Source: Zoogloeaceae bacterium
GTDB taxonomy: Bacteria; Pseudomonadota; Gammaproteobacteria; Burkholderiales; Rhodocyclaceae
Reading direction: 5' to 3'
Length of the DNA stretch: 64,000 nt
NCBI GenBank assembly: GCA_024235675.1
Contig: JACKLZ010000001.1
Span: 1,128,822 to 1,192,821, forward strand
The position numbers and the translations under genes are program-made. The notes beneath the pieces are model-generated. The model searched no databases. It was not told the origin of the DNA and saw only the letters and a program-made list of their open reading frames with translations. This document shows positions 34,593 through 43,288 of this stretch, one piece after another. Numbering within the stretch: position 1 is the stretch's first letter; each line of letters begins with the position of its first letter.

Positions 34593-36116
34593 TTAGAACC
34601 GTACGCCCAGCGTCGCTGTCAGCGCGTTTTCGGTGTAAGAAGTACTACCGTCAGACTTCTGATGACGATAGACCAGCCCGCCGGTCGACTTTGGACCGAG
34701 CTTGCTGGACACACCCAGATTGAATGTCGTTCGCTTGTTGTCCTGCGTGGTCGCTTGCACATTGTTGCGCCCCACCGACGCAGTGAGCGTCGAAAATGCC
34801 GACAACTTGTGATTCAGGGACACGATTACGCCGCTATCGCGAATCTGGTCGTTGTTGAAGAAATCATCCGTCGACGAAACGACGAGATTCTGAGCGACCC
34901 GGCTGCGCTCGGTGCGGAAAATTGAAAACGTCAGCGAATTGCGCACGCCCGACAAGGTGAAATCACCCCGAAGGTTGCGGCTGACATACTGCGCATTGGT
35001 GATAAAGCCCAACTGCAAACCAGAACCCGTAATACCCGACTGAGCCAACAAGGCACGAGTCGCTGCATCACGCTGGACCGGGTTCGGGAACTGTGTCACC
35101 AGGCTGTCATAAATCAGGCGGTAGTAATAGTCCTCAAGCGACTCCGACACCAACTCTTCGGCTGAGGTGTAGTCACGCACATAGCTCAAACGCCAGCTGC
35201 TGCGAGGGCCGCGATGCGAGACTTTGACGTCGTACCCGCGTCCGAACAGCCGCTTCTCCGTAAAAGCCGTGATCGAGGTCCGGGTCGTCGGATACCAATC
35301 GAAGCCGACACCGTGCGTACTGCCCTCTTCGGTGCGGCCCGCGTTGTAGTTGTTTGATTCACGACCGACCGACCCGCGGAGAATGAACTGAGGCGTAATG
35401 GTATAGCTCAAACCGACCCGACCGTGCTGCCGGGATGCTTCGGTATCGCCCTCGCTATAGTGCGTATCGACCTTGTCGTAGGACGCCGACCAACCGAGTG
35501 GCCCGAACGCTTCACCATCCTGCAGTGCGCCTGAAAAGGTATCGGTTCGACGGTTGCTCACCGTACCACTACCACCGCTGAGCCAATGGCTTTTATAGCT
35601 CAATCGCCCTTTGGCGGAATTTCCGAACGCAAATTCAAGACGTGGCCCCAGATTGAAGGAACGAGTCTCGTTGTCTTCGCTGGTATTCAAGGGATCATCA
35701 CCGGAACGCCCACTGAAGAGCGACTGGTTTGTCCGACTGACAGAAGCGCCGACGTCGACAAACAGCAACTGCTCGATGGCTTCGATCTCCCCCCGGCCAC
35801 GCAAGGCCAGGAAGGTCGAGTTGCGATCGTCAGAGTTGGCGTAGAGCACGTTGCGCAAGGACGCGTCCAGATTGCCGTTGATCCGGCCCGATGCCCGCCG
35901 CACGCTGATGGCCGGTGACACCTCCATCAGGAAATCACTCTTCCCATCAGCCGACGCATCAACGTTGTCGGTGAATGTCATCCGCGTGTTCACGCTCGGC
36001 GTGACAAGCACCGTCGATTGTGCCCACGCCCCCCCGGCCAGCGCGCACGCCAGCGCAACCAGGCTTCGTTTCGCCACGCGGCGACAATCAGGCTGCTTTG
36101 TCATCTTCCGGTTCAT
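34593..36116 (-). CDS. PEP-CTERM system-associated outer-membrane beta-barrel protein
   Basis: About 507 residues. A signal peptide (KRSLVALACALAGGAWA, cleavage before QS) is followed by alternating beta-strand repeats that end in aromatic-containing strands and a final ALTATLGVRF, typical of outer-membrane barrels. This is the TIGR03016-like protein of XrtA loci, possibly the export channel partner. ATGs at 36116 and 36104 are alternative starts, both inside the 3' end of the kinase gene (stop 36088), so translation is coupled. Confidence 0.86.
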   Translation of the reverse strand: MNRKMTKQPDCRRVAKRSLVALACALAGGAWAQSTVLVTPSVNTRMTFTDNVDASADGKSDFLMEVSPAISVRRASGRINGNLDASLRNVLYANSDDRNSTFLALRGRGEIEAIEQLLFVDVGASVSRTNQSLFSGRSGDDPLNTSEDNETRSFNLGPRLEFAFGNSAKGRLSYKSHWLSGGSGTVSNRRTDTFSGALQDGEAFGPLGWSASYDKVDTHYSEGDTEASRQHGRVGLSYTITPQFILRGSVGRESNNYNAGRTEEGSTHGVGFDWYPTTRTSITAFTEKRLFGRGYDVKVSHRGPRSSWRLSYVRDYTSAEELVSESLEDYYYRLIYDSLVTQFPNPVQRDAATRALLAQSGITGSGLQLGFITNAQYVSRNLRGDFTLSGVRNSLTFSIFRTERSRVAQNLVVSSTDDFFNNDQIRDSGVIVSLNHKLSAFSTLTASVGRNNVQATTQDNKRTTFNLGVSSKLGPKSTGGLVYRHQKSDGSTSYTENALTATLGVRF

Positions 36117-37023
36117 GCCCATATCCGTAGCCATATCCGTAATAGCCCCCCGGCCCTTGGACGCTCGATTTGTTCAACAGCATCATTTTGATCGGACACG
36201 CTTCGATCGTCGCCAAGGCCTGCTTCAGCGCAGCATGCGTCGTACGCTCAGCCTCGACAACCACCACGATCTGCCCCATATGCGTCGCCAGTACGCGCGA
36301 CTCGGTGGTCACCAGCAAAGGCGGCGAATCAAAAACGATGATCCGGTCGGGATAGCGGCTGGCCATCTCGTCCAGCAAGCGATTCATCCCTTCACTGGCA
36401 AGCAGTTCAGTGGCCCGCTGCGTGGCCGTGCCCGCCGGCAGAATACGGAGTTTCTCGATGTTGGTCCGCAAAATGACGTCCGGCAGATCAAGCGTGCCAT
36501 CGACCAGCACATCCATCAAACCGCGCTCGGGCGGCAATCCCATCTGCTTGAGAATCGAGGGTTTCGAGACATCCGCATCCACCAGCAACACCGAGTGGTC
36601 GAGCTCCATCGCCATACTCATGGCCAGGTTCAACGCGGTAAAACTCTTGCCCTCGCCCGGCAACGCACTGGTCACCATGATGAGGTTCCCCTGTGTCACA
36701 CGACTGGTTCCTCGCATGGAGGACGCATTGCGGAGCAAAGGGCGCTTGATCACCCGATATTCTTCTGAGATCGATGTGCGCTGCTGATCCGGCGTTACAA
36801 ACCCCATGTGGGCAAGCCGTTCGAGGTCAATATACACAGCCCGACTGACCGGCTCCGCCTCCGGGGCATGAATTTCCACCCGAGAGCGCTCCACGGATGC
36901 AACGGCATCAACAACCGCAGCTTGTGCGGGAGCGGGGGCCGGTGCCGGGGTAATCACCGGCGCGTCTTGCCCTGCTTGCTTCAACTGCCCGAGCCGTTCG
37001 ACGGCTTTTTCAATAAGACTCAT
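36088..37023 (-). CDS. XrtA-associated bacterial tyrosine autokinase
   Basis: A 311-residue BY-kinase cytoplasmic domain (TIGR03018-like). Walker A SALPGEGKSFTALNLA, Walker A' LLVDADVSKPSILKQMG and Walker B FDSPPLLV are in order. The C-terminal tail is tyrosine-rich (GGYYGYGYGYGHE), the expected autophosphorylation cluster. A Pro/Ala-rich linker lies at about residues 24-38. It pairs with the chain-length determinant encoded directly upstream (37034-38575), a separate-polypeptide arrangement as in Gram-positive CpsC/CpsD. Phosphorylation controls polymer length and export. Confidence 0.94.
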   Translation of the reverse strand: MSLIEKAVERLGQLKQAGQDAPVITPAPAPAPAQAAVVDAVASVERSRVEIHAPEAEPVSRAVYIDLERLAHMGFVTPDQQRTSISEEYRVIKRPLLRNASSMRGTSRVTQGNLIMVTSALPGEGKSFTALNLAMSMAMELDHSVLLVDADVSKPSILKQMGLPPERGLMDVLVDGTLDLPDVILRTNIEKLRILPAGTATQRATELLASEGMNRLLDEMASRYPDRIIVFDSPPLLVTTESRVLATHMGQIVVVVEAERTTHAALKQALATIEACPIKMMLLNKSSVQGPGGYYGYGYGYGHEPEDDKAA

Positions 37024-37033
37024 GTCACGACCT

Positions 37034-38575
37034 TCACGAAAGTTTCAGCATGGCGATTGCCGCCGTCAGCACGCCAAACGCACCGACATAGCCCCCAACA
37101 CCGCCAAAAAAGGCCAGGTTGAGGCGCTGCCGCCGCCGCTTGCGCACCGGGTCGGCCGTCGCGCCGACCGTGCCAAGCAAAGGCAAACCGGAGACTTCGC
37201 GCAGGCTCCGACCATCCAGGAACGTCGGGCGCATCTGACTGAGAAGGAACGTGAATGCCAGGCCAAACAGCAGCGCAGCGGCCCCGCCCAGCGGCATCAG
37301 CAGAACGCGGTTGGGCGCAGACGGCTTGAGCGGTACGCTCGGCGGATCGATCAGGCGAAACTCGGCCATGCCCGACGACGACTCCATCTCCACTGACATG
37401 TTGGCCGATTCCCGGCGGCTCACCAGCGTTTCATAGTTTTTCTTGTTGATCTCGTAATCCCGGTTCAACTGGGCCAGCTCCGCCTCAACCTGCGGCAGCA
37501 GCTTGGCTGACTCCTGCAAACGCGCCTGGCGACCTTCAAACTCGGCCACCCGCGCTCTGAGCGACGCGACATTGGCGGCTGCGTCGGCCAGCGCGAGCTT
37601 CATTTGCTGATAGACCGGGTTGGAGTTCACGTCGCCATAGCCACCGCCTTCGTTACGGCGAGCGGCCACTTCCACCTTTTTCTGTTCTTTCAGTTGCTCA
37701 ATGATCCGGCGGGTCCCGATAACGTCCGGGTGCGCCTCGGTGTAACGCTGTAGCAAACCGTCCAGATTCTTCTCCAGCGCATCAACACGACCATCAATCT
37801 CGGGGATCGACACCTTTCGCTCGACGGTGTTTTCCGGCAAAAGAACCGGCTCCTCGCCAGTGAGCTGGCGCTGCAGCGCATCTCGAGAATTTTCCGCTTC
37901 GCGCAAAGCGAGGCGCGCCGCCGCCAACTGGGCTGCTACCTCGCCCACCTGGGTGAGGTAATCCTTGCCACCGCCCATCAAATGCATGTTCTTGATCCTG
38001 AAGTCCTTGAGCCGGTTTTCAGCTTCATCCAGCCGTTGCTCATAGGTCTTGATCTGCTCCTCGATGAATCGGCGGGCAGAATCCGTATCCTTGCGCTTAT
38101 CCCCAAGGCCCGACTCCACAAAAATCGAGACCAGGGATTGCACAACACGCTTTGCGCGCTCGGGCTGCGTATCTTCATACGACAGCGTGAAGAGGTTGTC
38201 CCGCCCGGTTCCCTTGATTTGCAAGGTCTTGTTCAACTCGACGATCAATTCTTCACGTTGTTTGTTGGTCTTGACCGTCAAGTCGAGATCCGCCATCCGG
38301 ATCAGCTTCTCGATATTCGGGCGACTGATCAAGGTGCGCGAGAGAATGGTGATCTGCTGGTCCACGTTCGGCTGAACCGCCAAGCCCGACATCAAAGGCT
38401 TCAGCACCGACTGCGTATCTACGAAGATGCGTGCCGAGGATTCGTAGCGGTCTGGCAGCATATAGATGGCGCCGGCGGCGATGGCGCCAACCAGCCAGGC
38501 CGCAGCCAAGCCCCACCAGCGATATAGCCACATGGCGCGCAAATACGCGATGAGTTGTCGAAGGACGTCTTCCAT
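37034..38575 (-). CDS. XrtA system polysaccharide chain-length determinant (PCP/Wzc-like)
   Basis: A 513-residue Wzz/PCP-2-like protein (TIGR03007-like). An N-terminal transmembrane helix (WWGLAAAWLVGAIAAGAIYM) is followed by the Wzz domain, long coiled coils (about residues 170-380 with many Glu, Lys and Arg), the proline-rich PPSVPLKPSAPNR before the second helix (LLMPLGGAAALLFGLAFTFLL), and a third C-terminal hydrophobic segment. It has no kinase domain, which is supplied by the next gene. The ATG at 38575 lacks a strong ribosome binding site and follows a GC-rich intercistronic hairpin. Confidence 0.93.
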   Translation of the reverse strand: MEDVLRQLIAYLRAMWLYRWWGLAAAWLVGAIAAGAIYMLPDRYESSARIFVDTQSVLKPLMSGLAVQPNVDQQITILSRTLISRPNIEKLIRMADLDLTVKTNKQREELIVELNKTLQIKGTGRDNLFTLSYEDTQPERAKRVVQSLVSIFVESGLGDKRKDTDSARRFIEEQIKTYEQRLDEAENRLKDFRIKNMHLMGGGKDYLTQVGEVAAQLAAARLALREAENSRDALQRQLTGEEPVLLPENTVERKVSIPEIDGRVDALEKNLDGLLQRYTEAHPDVIGTRRIIEQLKEQKKVEVAARRNEGGGYGDVNSNPVYQQMKLALADAAANVASLRARVAEFEGRQARLQESAKLLPQVEAELAQLNRDYEINKKNYETLVSRRESANMSVEMESSSGMAEFRLIDPPSVPLKPSAPNRVLLMPLGGAAALLFGLAFTFLLSQMRPTFLDGRSLREVSGLPLLGTVGATADPVRKRRRQRLNLAFFGGVGGYVGAFGVLTAAIAMLKLS

Positions 38576-38600
38576 AGATTCAATTCTGCTTCTGTGTACG

Positions 38601-38623
38601 CCGGCCGCCGTCGCGGCGGCCGG
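38601..38623 (-). promoter_or_regulatory. GC-rich intercistronic hairpin between export lipoprotein and chain-length genes
   Basis: CCGGCCGCC (38601-38609) and GGCGGCCGG (38615-38623) form a perfect 9-bp stem with a 5-base loop, in the 65-bp gap between the two genes. No U-run follows on the transcribed strand. It may act as an mRNA stabiliser or partial attenuator that makes the lipoprotein more abundant than the downstream products. Confidence 0.45.
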
Positions 38624-38640
38624 TCAGTTCGGGACGGGGA

Positions 38641-39261
38641 TCAGAACCAGCTTTGCGGAATGATCAGAACATCGCCGGGACGCATCTCAACGTTGGCTGA
38701 GACATCACCGCGCTTGAGCAAATCCGACAAGCGGACGCTGTACTGCTTGTTTCCCTCGCCAGTGCGCAAGATCGACGCCTTGTTGCCATCGGCAAACTCG
38801 GTCATGCCACCCACCGCGATCATCACGTCCAGCGCGGTCATTTTCTGACGATACGGCAAGATCATCGGCTTGGCGGCTTCGCCAACCACGCGAATCTGCT
38901 CGCTATACGGGCCGACAAAACTGGTCACGATGACCGTCACGACCGGTTCGCGGATGTACTTCTCCAGCGCCTTCTCGATATCCCGCCCGAGTGTGCTGGC
39001 ATCCTTGCCCATCGCCTGCAGGTCTTCGACCAGCGGCGTGGTGATTTTTCCGTCCGGACGCACCGGGACGGACATCGACAATTCCGGATTGCGCCACACA
39101 ACGATATTGACCGTATCACCCGGTCCGATCACATAGCTGTATTCCGAATCAGCCGCCACAGCGGGCGCTGGTGGAAAACTGTTGCTGGCACACCCCGACA
39201 GCATTACAAGCGAAGCGAGAGCAACGCTGACCAGCCCCAGCACGGTTCGCATGAGCTTCAT
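38641..39261 (-). CDS. XrtA system polysaccharide export lipoprotein (Wza/OPX family)
   Basis: A 206-residue lipoprotein from ATG 39261, chosen for its GGAGGGG ribosome binding site. Signal peptide with lipobox LSGC (VALASLVMLSGCASN). The Poly_export domain starts YSYVIGPGDTVNIVVWRNPE, followed by VPVRPDGKITTPLVEDLQA and a SLBB-like repeat (IRVVGEAAKPMILPYRQKMT), ending VEMRPGDVLIIPQSWF. TIGR03027-like. It is the first gene of the XrtA operon and forms the outer-membrane or periplasmic exit of the polymer. Confidence 0.94.
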   Translation of the reverse strand: MKLMRTVLGLVSVALASLVMLSGCASNSFPPAPAVAADSEYSYVIGPGDTVNIVVWRNPELSMSVPVRPDGKITTPLVEDLQAMGKDASTLGRDIEKALEKYIREPVVTVIVTSFVGPYSEQIRVVGEAAKPMILPYRQKMTALDVMIAVGGMTEFADGNKASILRTGEGNKQYSVRLSDLLKRGDVSANVEMRPGDVLIIPQSWF

Positions 39262-39507
39262 TTCCAACCCCTCCAATGTCATTGTGTCGGCAGTGGCTTC
39301 CGACATTCCATCGGAATCCTAGCGACGCCGGGCACGGTCCAAAAGGAACAATTACACAAACGCTTACAGCCTTCCCCCGCAAGAATGACTAAAGTACGAT
39401 GCAACACACGCAGTGCGACGCAGTCCATTGGCATTATCTGGCCGGATGCACTGCGACCTGGCATGACACATTCCGCTGCAACTGATCGGTCATCAGAGGG
39501 TCACCAA
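39262..39507. promoter_or_regulatory. Divergent promoter region of the XrtA operon and the FeeM-like gene
   Basis: A 246-bp region between the export lipoprotein (-) and the acyltransferase (+). It must contain the main promoter of the long - strand operon, since no other sizeable gap exists until 24610. I cannot assign hexamers: a GG-N10-GC pair on the - strand within TTGGACCGTGCCCGGC is too far from the sigma-54 consensus to call. Confidence 0.4.
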
Positions 39508-40317
39508 GTGAGCACATTCGAAGCAAGTCAGTCCAACAACCCGAGGTTGCAAGGAGCTTATCACGCTATTCCACGAAGAAACGTGACAAACGATTCCGGC
39601 GCACTCCACTCGCTTGGCATCCCATCCACGGACGATCGCGACAGCCGCGAATTCGTCCTGTCGCGCAGCGATTTTCAGATCCGGTTGGGCAATGGCGCCG
39701 ACGGCCAACGCAGCAATGTCAGCATGCTGATTCAGCGCATGTATGCATGGCGCGGCCTGCTCACACACGCCCCTTCACGCATTGACGACCAACCCAACCA
39801 GCTCACGCTGATCGCCTCACGCGGCACCACCATGTTCGGCACCCTGACCTTGAAGCTCGATTCGGACGAAGGCCTGCTGGCGGATGAGTTGTACTCAAAA
39901 GAAATCAGCGCCGCGCGACAGGCTGGCGCCAAGGTCTGCGAGCTGACGCGACTCGCCATTGACCCGGCCTTCAATTCAAAAGAAGTCCTCGCCTCGATTT
40001 TTCATCTGGCCTACCTCTTCGGCCGGCTGATCCACAACAAGACCGACCTGTTCATCGAGGTGAATCCTCGGCACGTCGCGTTCTATCGGCGCATGCTCGG
40101 CTTCCGGATCGCCGGAGAAGAGCGTATCTGCCCGCGCGTCAATGCGCCTGCGGTACTCCTGCACCTTCCGCTCAGCTACGTCGACGAACAGGTCGAGCGC
40201 TGCGCCGGACGCCCCGACACCGGCGCCCGAAGCCTCTACTCCTACTTCTTCAACGACAACGAACAACGTGGCCTGCTCAAGCGTTTGCAGGCCGATCCGT
40301 CGCTGGTTACCCTGTAG
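39508..40317 (+). CDS. PEP-CTERM/exosortase-associated N-acyl amino acid synthase (FeeM/GNAT-like)
   Basis: A 269-residue protein from GTG 39508, which has an AGAGGG ribosome binding site 7 bases upstream; the frame is open to 39385. The middle resembles FeeM-type N-acyl amino acid synthases and LuxI-like acyltransferases: FQIRLGNGADGQRSNVSMLI then GTLTLKLDSDEGLLADELY, KVCELTRLAIDPAF, and FIEVNPRHVAFYRRMLGF. Relatives (TIGR03694-like) occur beside exosortase loci. The product is probably an N-acylated amino acid made from acyl-ACP, possibly a signal or an envelope lipid. It diverges from the XrtA operon. Confidence 0.8.
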   Translation: MSTFEASQSNNPRLQGAYHAIPRRNVTNDSGALHSLGIPSTDDRDSREFVLSRSDFQIRLGNGADGQRSNVSMLIQRMYAWRGLLTHAPSRIDDQPNQLTLIASRGTTMFGTLTLKLDSDEGLLADELYSKEISAARQAGAKVCELTRLAIDPAFNSKEVLASIFHLAYLFGRLIHNKTDLFIEVNPRHVAFYRRMLGFRIAGEERICPRVNAPAVLLHLPLSYVDEQVERCAGRPDTGARSLYSYFFNDNEQRGLLKRLQADPSLVTL

Positions 40318-40323
40318 CGCCAC

Positions 40324-41622
40324 TCAGAACGCCCGCCGTACCTCGACATACGCACGATCACTGCGGTCGAACCGGCCGAATACCCCCTGCTCCGGACCAC
40401 CAAACACGTCGAGGCCCGCCGTTCCACGCCAGTTGGCATCCATCTGCCACACGACTTTTGGCCGCAGCATGTAGCCGCCGCCATTCAGGCTCGACACGAG
40501 CAGCACCTCAGCCTCCAGGTCGTCACCGAACTGGCGATTCACCAGAAGCGTCGCGCCCTCCTCGCTCTTGTCCCACACCAAACCTTCGCGATGGTTCAAA
40601 TACCGTCGGGCATAGTATTGGGTGTTCACACGCCACACCTGCCCGATCGGCACATCCACCCCGACAACATAATCCAGCGTATCGGATGCGACCAGGCCAT
40701 TCGGCGCAGCTAAATCGGTCGTGTTGAACTGGCGCCCCGCGGTATGAACAGCCTCACCCTTGAGCACGAAACGCCCCATATCCTTGGAAAACGTCGTGCC
40801 GATCTGATTGATACGATCGTGGCGCGCTTCGAAGGTCAAGGGCGCGACCGATGTCCGATAAAACGTCGGCGCGGCATCCGTGCTCCGATAGAAAAAGCCA
40901 GAGACATCCCAACCATTGATCAATGCCGACAAACGAGCGCCCCAGTTCATGTTGCCCAGCCGCTGATCGGGCCGATCTTCGCCCTCAAAGCGCGCGCCAT
41001 CGGCGGCAAACGGATAGAAATCACCGCCCGGCTTTCCGATGTTGTCGACGCTTGCCACCGGTATCCACAGCAATTCGCCATGCCAACCATCGCCGAAGTA
41101 CTCGGCACGCGCGGCCCATTGCGGAATCCGCATCTGATCGAACTCAGGAAGGAAGAATTCGCGGGTATCTCGCGCAGACACTACATCCGCGAAGAACAGA
41201 CCAACCATTTCACCCCAGACGACATGCTGCCGCCCCAGCCGGTAATCCCAATTGCCCGCGGAGATATCGAGATACGCCTCACGGATCGTGGCTTCGCTGC
41301 GCAGATCGCGGCGAACCGCCGAGGGATAAACGTCCGACTCGATATCCGGCGCGGCATCGGCATCAAATCGCCCGGAGAGCTTCCACTTCACCTTCTCGCT
41401 CAAGCGGCCACTGCTCTCAAGGTTCAAGCGCCCACGCAACTTGGACCAATGCGACGGCGAGTTGTACGCCCGAGCGGCCGAGAACTCGGCAAACCCGTGC
41501 AAACCGACACCGCTGTCAGCCGGCTTGGCCACATCCAGCAGATCATCCAGATCGCCCGCAGCGAGCACACAGCCAGTCATCGCTACCAGGCCAAGGCCAA
41601 CACCCAAACGCCATCGATTCAT
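40324..41622 (-). CDS. DUF1302-type outer-membrane protein
   Basis: A 432-residue protein from ATG 41622 (AGGGAG ribosome binding site). A signal peptide (GVGLGLVAMTGCVLAAG) is followed by beta-strand-rich repeats and a terminal VEVRRAF ending in Phe, as for outer-membrane barrels. Motifs such as GRQHVVWGEMVGLFFADVV and the acidic, aromatic loops are those of the DUF1302 group. It is the second gene after the ABC ATPase (10-bp gap). Members occur with LolA-like and ABC exporter genes; the function is unknown, perhaps lipid or hydrophobic-compound transfer. Confidence 0.82.
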   Translation of the reverse strand: MNRWRLGVGLGLVAMTGCVLAAGDLDDLLDVAKPADSGVGLHGFAEFSAARAYNSPSHWSKLRGRLNLESSGRLSEKVKWKLSGRFDADAAPDIESDVYPSAVRRDLRSEATIREAYLDISAGNWDYRLGRQHVVWGEMVGLFFADVVSARDTREFFLPEFDQMRIPQWAARAEYFGDGWHGELLWIPVASVDNIGKPGGDFYPFAADGARFEGEDRPDQRLGNMNWGARLSALINGWDVSGFFYRSTDAAPTFYRTSVAPLTFEARHDRINQIGTTFSKDMGRFVLKGEAVHTAGRQFNTTDLAAPNGLVASDTLDYVVGVDVPIGQVWRVNTQYYARRYLNHREGLVWDKSEEGATLLVNRQFGDDLEAEVLLVSSLNGGGYMLRPKVVWQMDANWRGTAGLDVFGGPEQGVFGRFDRSDRAYVEVRRAF

Positions 41623-41632
41623 CAACATCTCC

Positions 41633-42382
41633 CTAGATTTCCGGATCTTCTTCATCTTGCGCCCGGCGGTCCTGGACGAACATCCATCCATCGGACTTTC
41701 GCACCCCAAGCGCCTTGATTTCACCATCTTCAATACGAACCAAGCGGTCCGCCATGTTCATCACGCGTCGATCATGGGTCGAAAACACGAACGTGGTTCC
41801 AGACTCCCTGTTGATCTGCTTCATCAACTTCAGAATGCTCTCGCCCGTTTTTCGATCCAGGTTCGCGGTCGGCTCGTCGGCCAGCACAATCTTCGAATGC
41901 GTCGCCAACGCCCGCGCTATGGCCACGCGCTGTCGCTGCCCACCAGAGAGCTGGTTCGGCCGATGAGACGCGTATTTGCGCAGGCCAACCATGGACAGGT
42001 AATGCTTTACCCGCTCCTGCCGCTCCGACTTTGAGAGTTCCGGGAACTGCAGCAGCGGGTACTCAACGTTTTCTTCGGCTGACAACACCGGCATCAGATT
42101 GAAGGTCTGAAATATGAAGCCGATCGTACGGGCTCTCAGATCCGCCAGATCGTCGGGGCTCTTGCCGGACACATCCTGGCCATTGATCAGCACCCGACCA
42201 CTCGAAGGGGTGTCGATGCAACCGATAATATTCAGTACTGTCGACTTGCCGCTTCCAGACGGCCCGGCGATGGCCAGAAAAACGCCAGGCTCAATGGACA
42301 AGGTCACGTCGCGAAGCGCCGTCACCGTTTGATCGCCCAAGCGATAACGCTTGGAGACATTTTCGACCTGAACTATCGCCAT
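41633..42382 (-). CDS. ABC transporter ATP-binding protein (LolD/MacB-like)
   Basis: A 249-residue ATPase from ATG 42382. Walker A GPSGSGKST, signature LSGGQRQRVAIARAL, Walker B IVLADEPTANLD and the H-loop FVFSTHDRRV are all intact. It belongs to the group that works with FtsX-like permeases (LolCDE/MacB). No permease gene lies next to it: downstream is the DUF1302 gene and, divergently 44 bp away, the LolA-like gene. Its partner must be encoded elsewhere or has been lost. Confidence 0.9.
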   Translation of the reverse strand: MAIVQVENVSKRYRLGDQTVTALRDVTLSIEPGVFLAIAGPSGSGKSTVLNIIGCIDTPSSGRVLINGQDVSGKSPDDLADLRARTIGFIFQTFNLMPVLSAEENVEYPLLQFPELSKSERQERVKHYLSMVGLRKYASHRPNQLSGGQRQRVAIARALATHSKIVLADEPTANLDRKTGESILKLMKQINRESGTTFVFSTHDRRVMNMADRLVRIEDGEIKALGVRKSDGWMFVQDRRAQDEEDPEI

Positions 42383-42426
42383 TTCGTTGCCGTAATAGAA
42401 GTGACACTGCCACAAGGATAGCACTC

Positions 42427-43197
42427 ATGACACAGCCATTTCGACTTCGTCGCACGGTCCTGCGCATCGCCGTTTTATCGGCGCTCCTGCCCCTCAGCGG
42501 ATTGACGGCCGCCGCCGATACGCCCGATGCCAGCGCGCTGCTCGCCAGTACCGACGCCATCCGCTTTCCACAGGAAAGCTTCCAGGTCGACATTGATATC
42601 GAAAGCCGGCAAAACGACGGGGAGGCCACGGATCACCATCGCTACCGCGTCCTCTCAAAAGGGCGTGAAGACACCGTTGTTCTGACAATGGAGCCGTCCA
42701 GCGAGCGCGGACAGATCCTGCTCATGAAGCACCGCGACCTGTGGATCTTCATGCCCTCCGTATCACAACCCGTGCGCCTCTCGCTGGCGCAACGCCTCAC
42801 CGGCCAGGTCGCCAACGGCGATCTCGCACGAGCCAACTTTACCGGGGACTACACCGCAAGATACTTGCGAGAAGAAGTTATCGATGGCAAACCGGCGCAT
42901 GTACTCGAACTCACTGCAGTCGATGATGGCGTGACCTACGCCAAGGTTGAGTACTGGATTGACACCGCCACGACACGCCCGATCAAAGCTGCGTTCTACG
43001 CCATTTCCGGCCGACTGCTGAAAACCTGTGAATACATGGACTACAAGGAAATGGCCGGCGCTGTTCGCCCCACCCGCCTCGTCATGACAGATGCACTCAA
43101 AGCGGGCAATGTATCCACCATGAGTTACAGCGCCATGAACCCGCGCCCGCTACCGGACAAGCTGTTCACCAAGGAATATCTGAAAAAGCTGAACTGA
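42427..43197 (+). CDS. Outer-membrane lipoprotein-sorting (LolA-like) periplasmic protein
   Basis: A 256-residue protein with a signal peptide (LRIAVLSALLPLSGLTAAADTPD, cleavage after AAA). It continues with a LolA-like fold of the pfam17131 type: YRVLSKGREDTVVLTMEPSS, GQILLMKHRDLWIFMPSVSQ and VEYWIDTATTRPIKAAFYA. Together with the divergent ABC ATPase and the DUF1302 barrel it suggests a lipid or hydrophobic-molecule transfer path from the inner to the outer membrane. The start at 42427 sits 44 bp from the ATPase start, so both share one control region. Confidence 0.85.
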   Translation: MTQPFRLRRTVLRIAVLSALLPLSGLTAAADTPDASALLASTDAIRFPQESFQVDIDIESRQNDGEATDHHRYRVLSKGREDTVVLTMEPSSERGQILLMKHRDLWIFMPSVSQPVRLSLAQRLTGQVANGDLARANFTGDYTARYLREEVIDGKPAHVLELTAVDDGVTYAKVEYWIDTATTRPIKAAFYAISGRLLKTCEYMDYKEMAGAVRPTRLVMTDALKAGNVSTMSYSAMNPRPLPDKLFTKEYLKKLN

Positions 43198-43239
43198 GCA
43201 CACAAATACAAAGCGCCACACAAGGCGGCGCTCGTAAAG

Positions 43240-43265
43240 AAAAAGGCACCCGAAGGTGCCTTTTT
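43240..43265. terminator. Bidirectional rho-independent terminator
   Basis: GGCACC (43245-43250) and GGTGCC (43255-43260) form a stem with a CGAA tetraloop, flanked by A5 on the left and T5 on the right. It can stop transcription of the LolA-like gene (+) and of the porin gene (-), which converge here. Confidence 0.9.
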
Positions 43266-43288
43266 CAACTTTCAGATCGACGAGTCGA

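Noticed and set aside
39262..39507. Possible sigma-54 promoter for the XrtA operon
   Set aside because: XrtA loci are often under PrsK/PrsR and sigma-54, but the only GG-N10-GC pair found deviates too much from TGGCAC-N5-TTGC.
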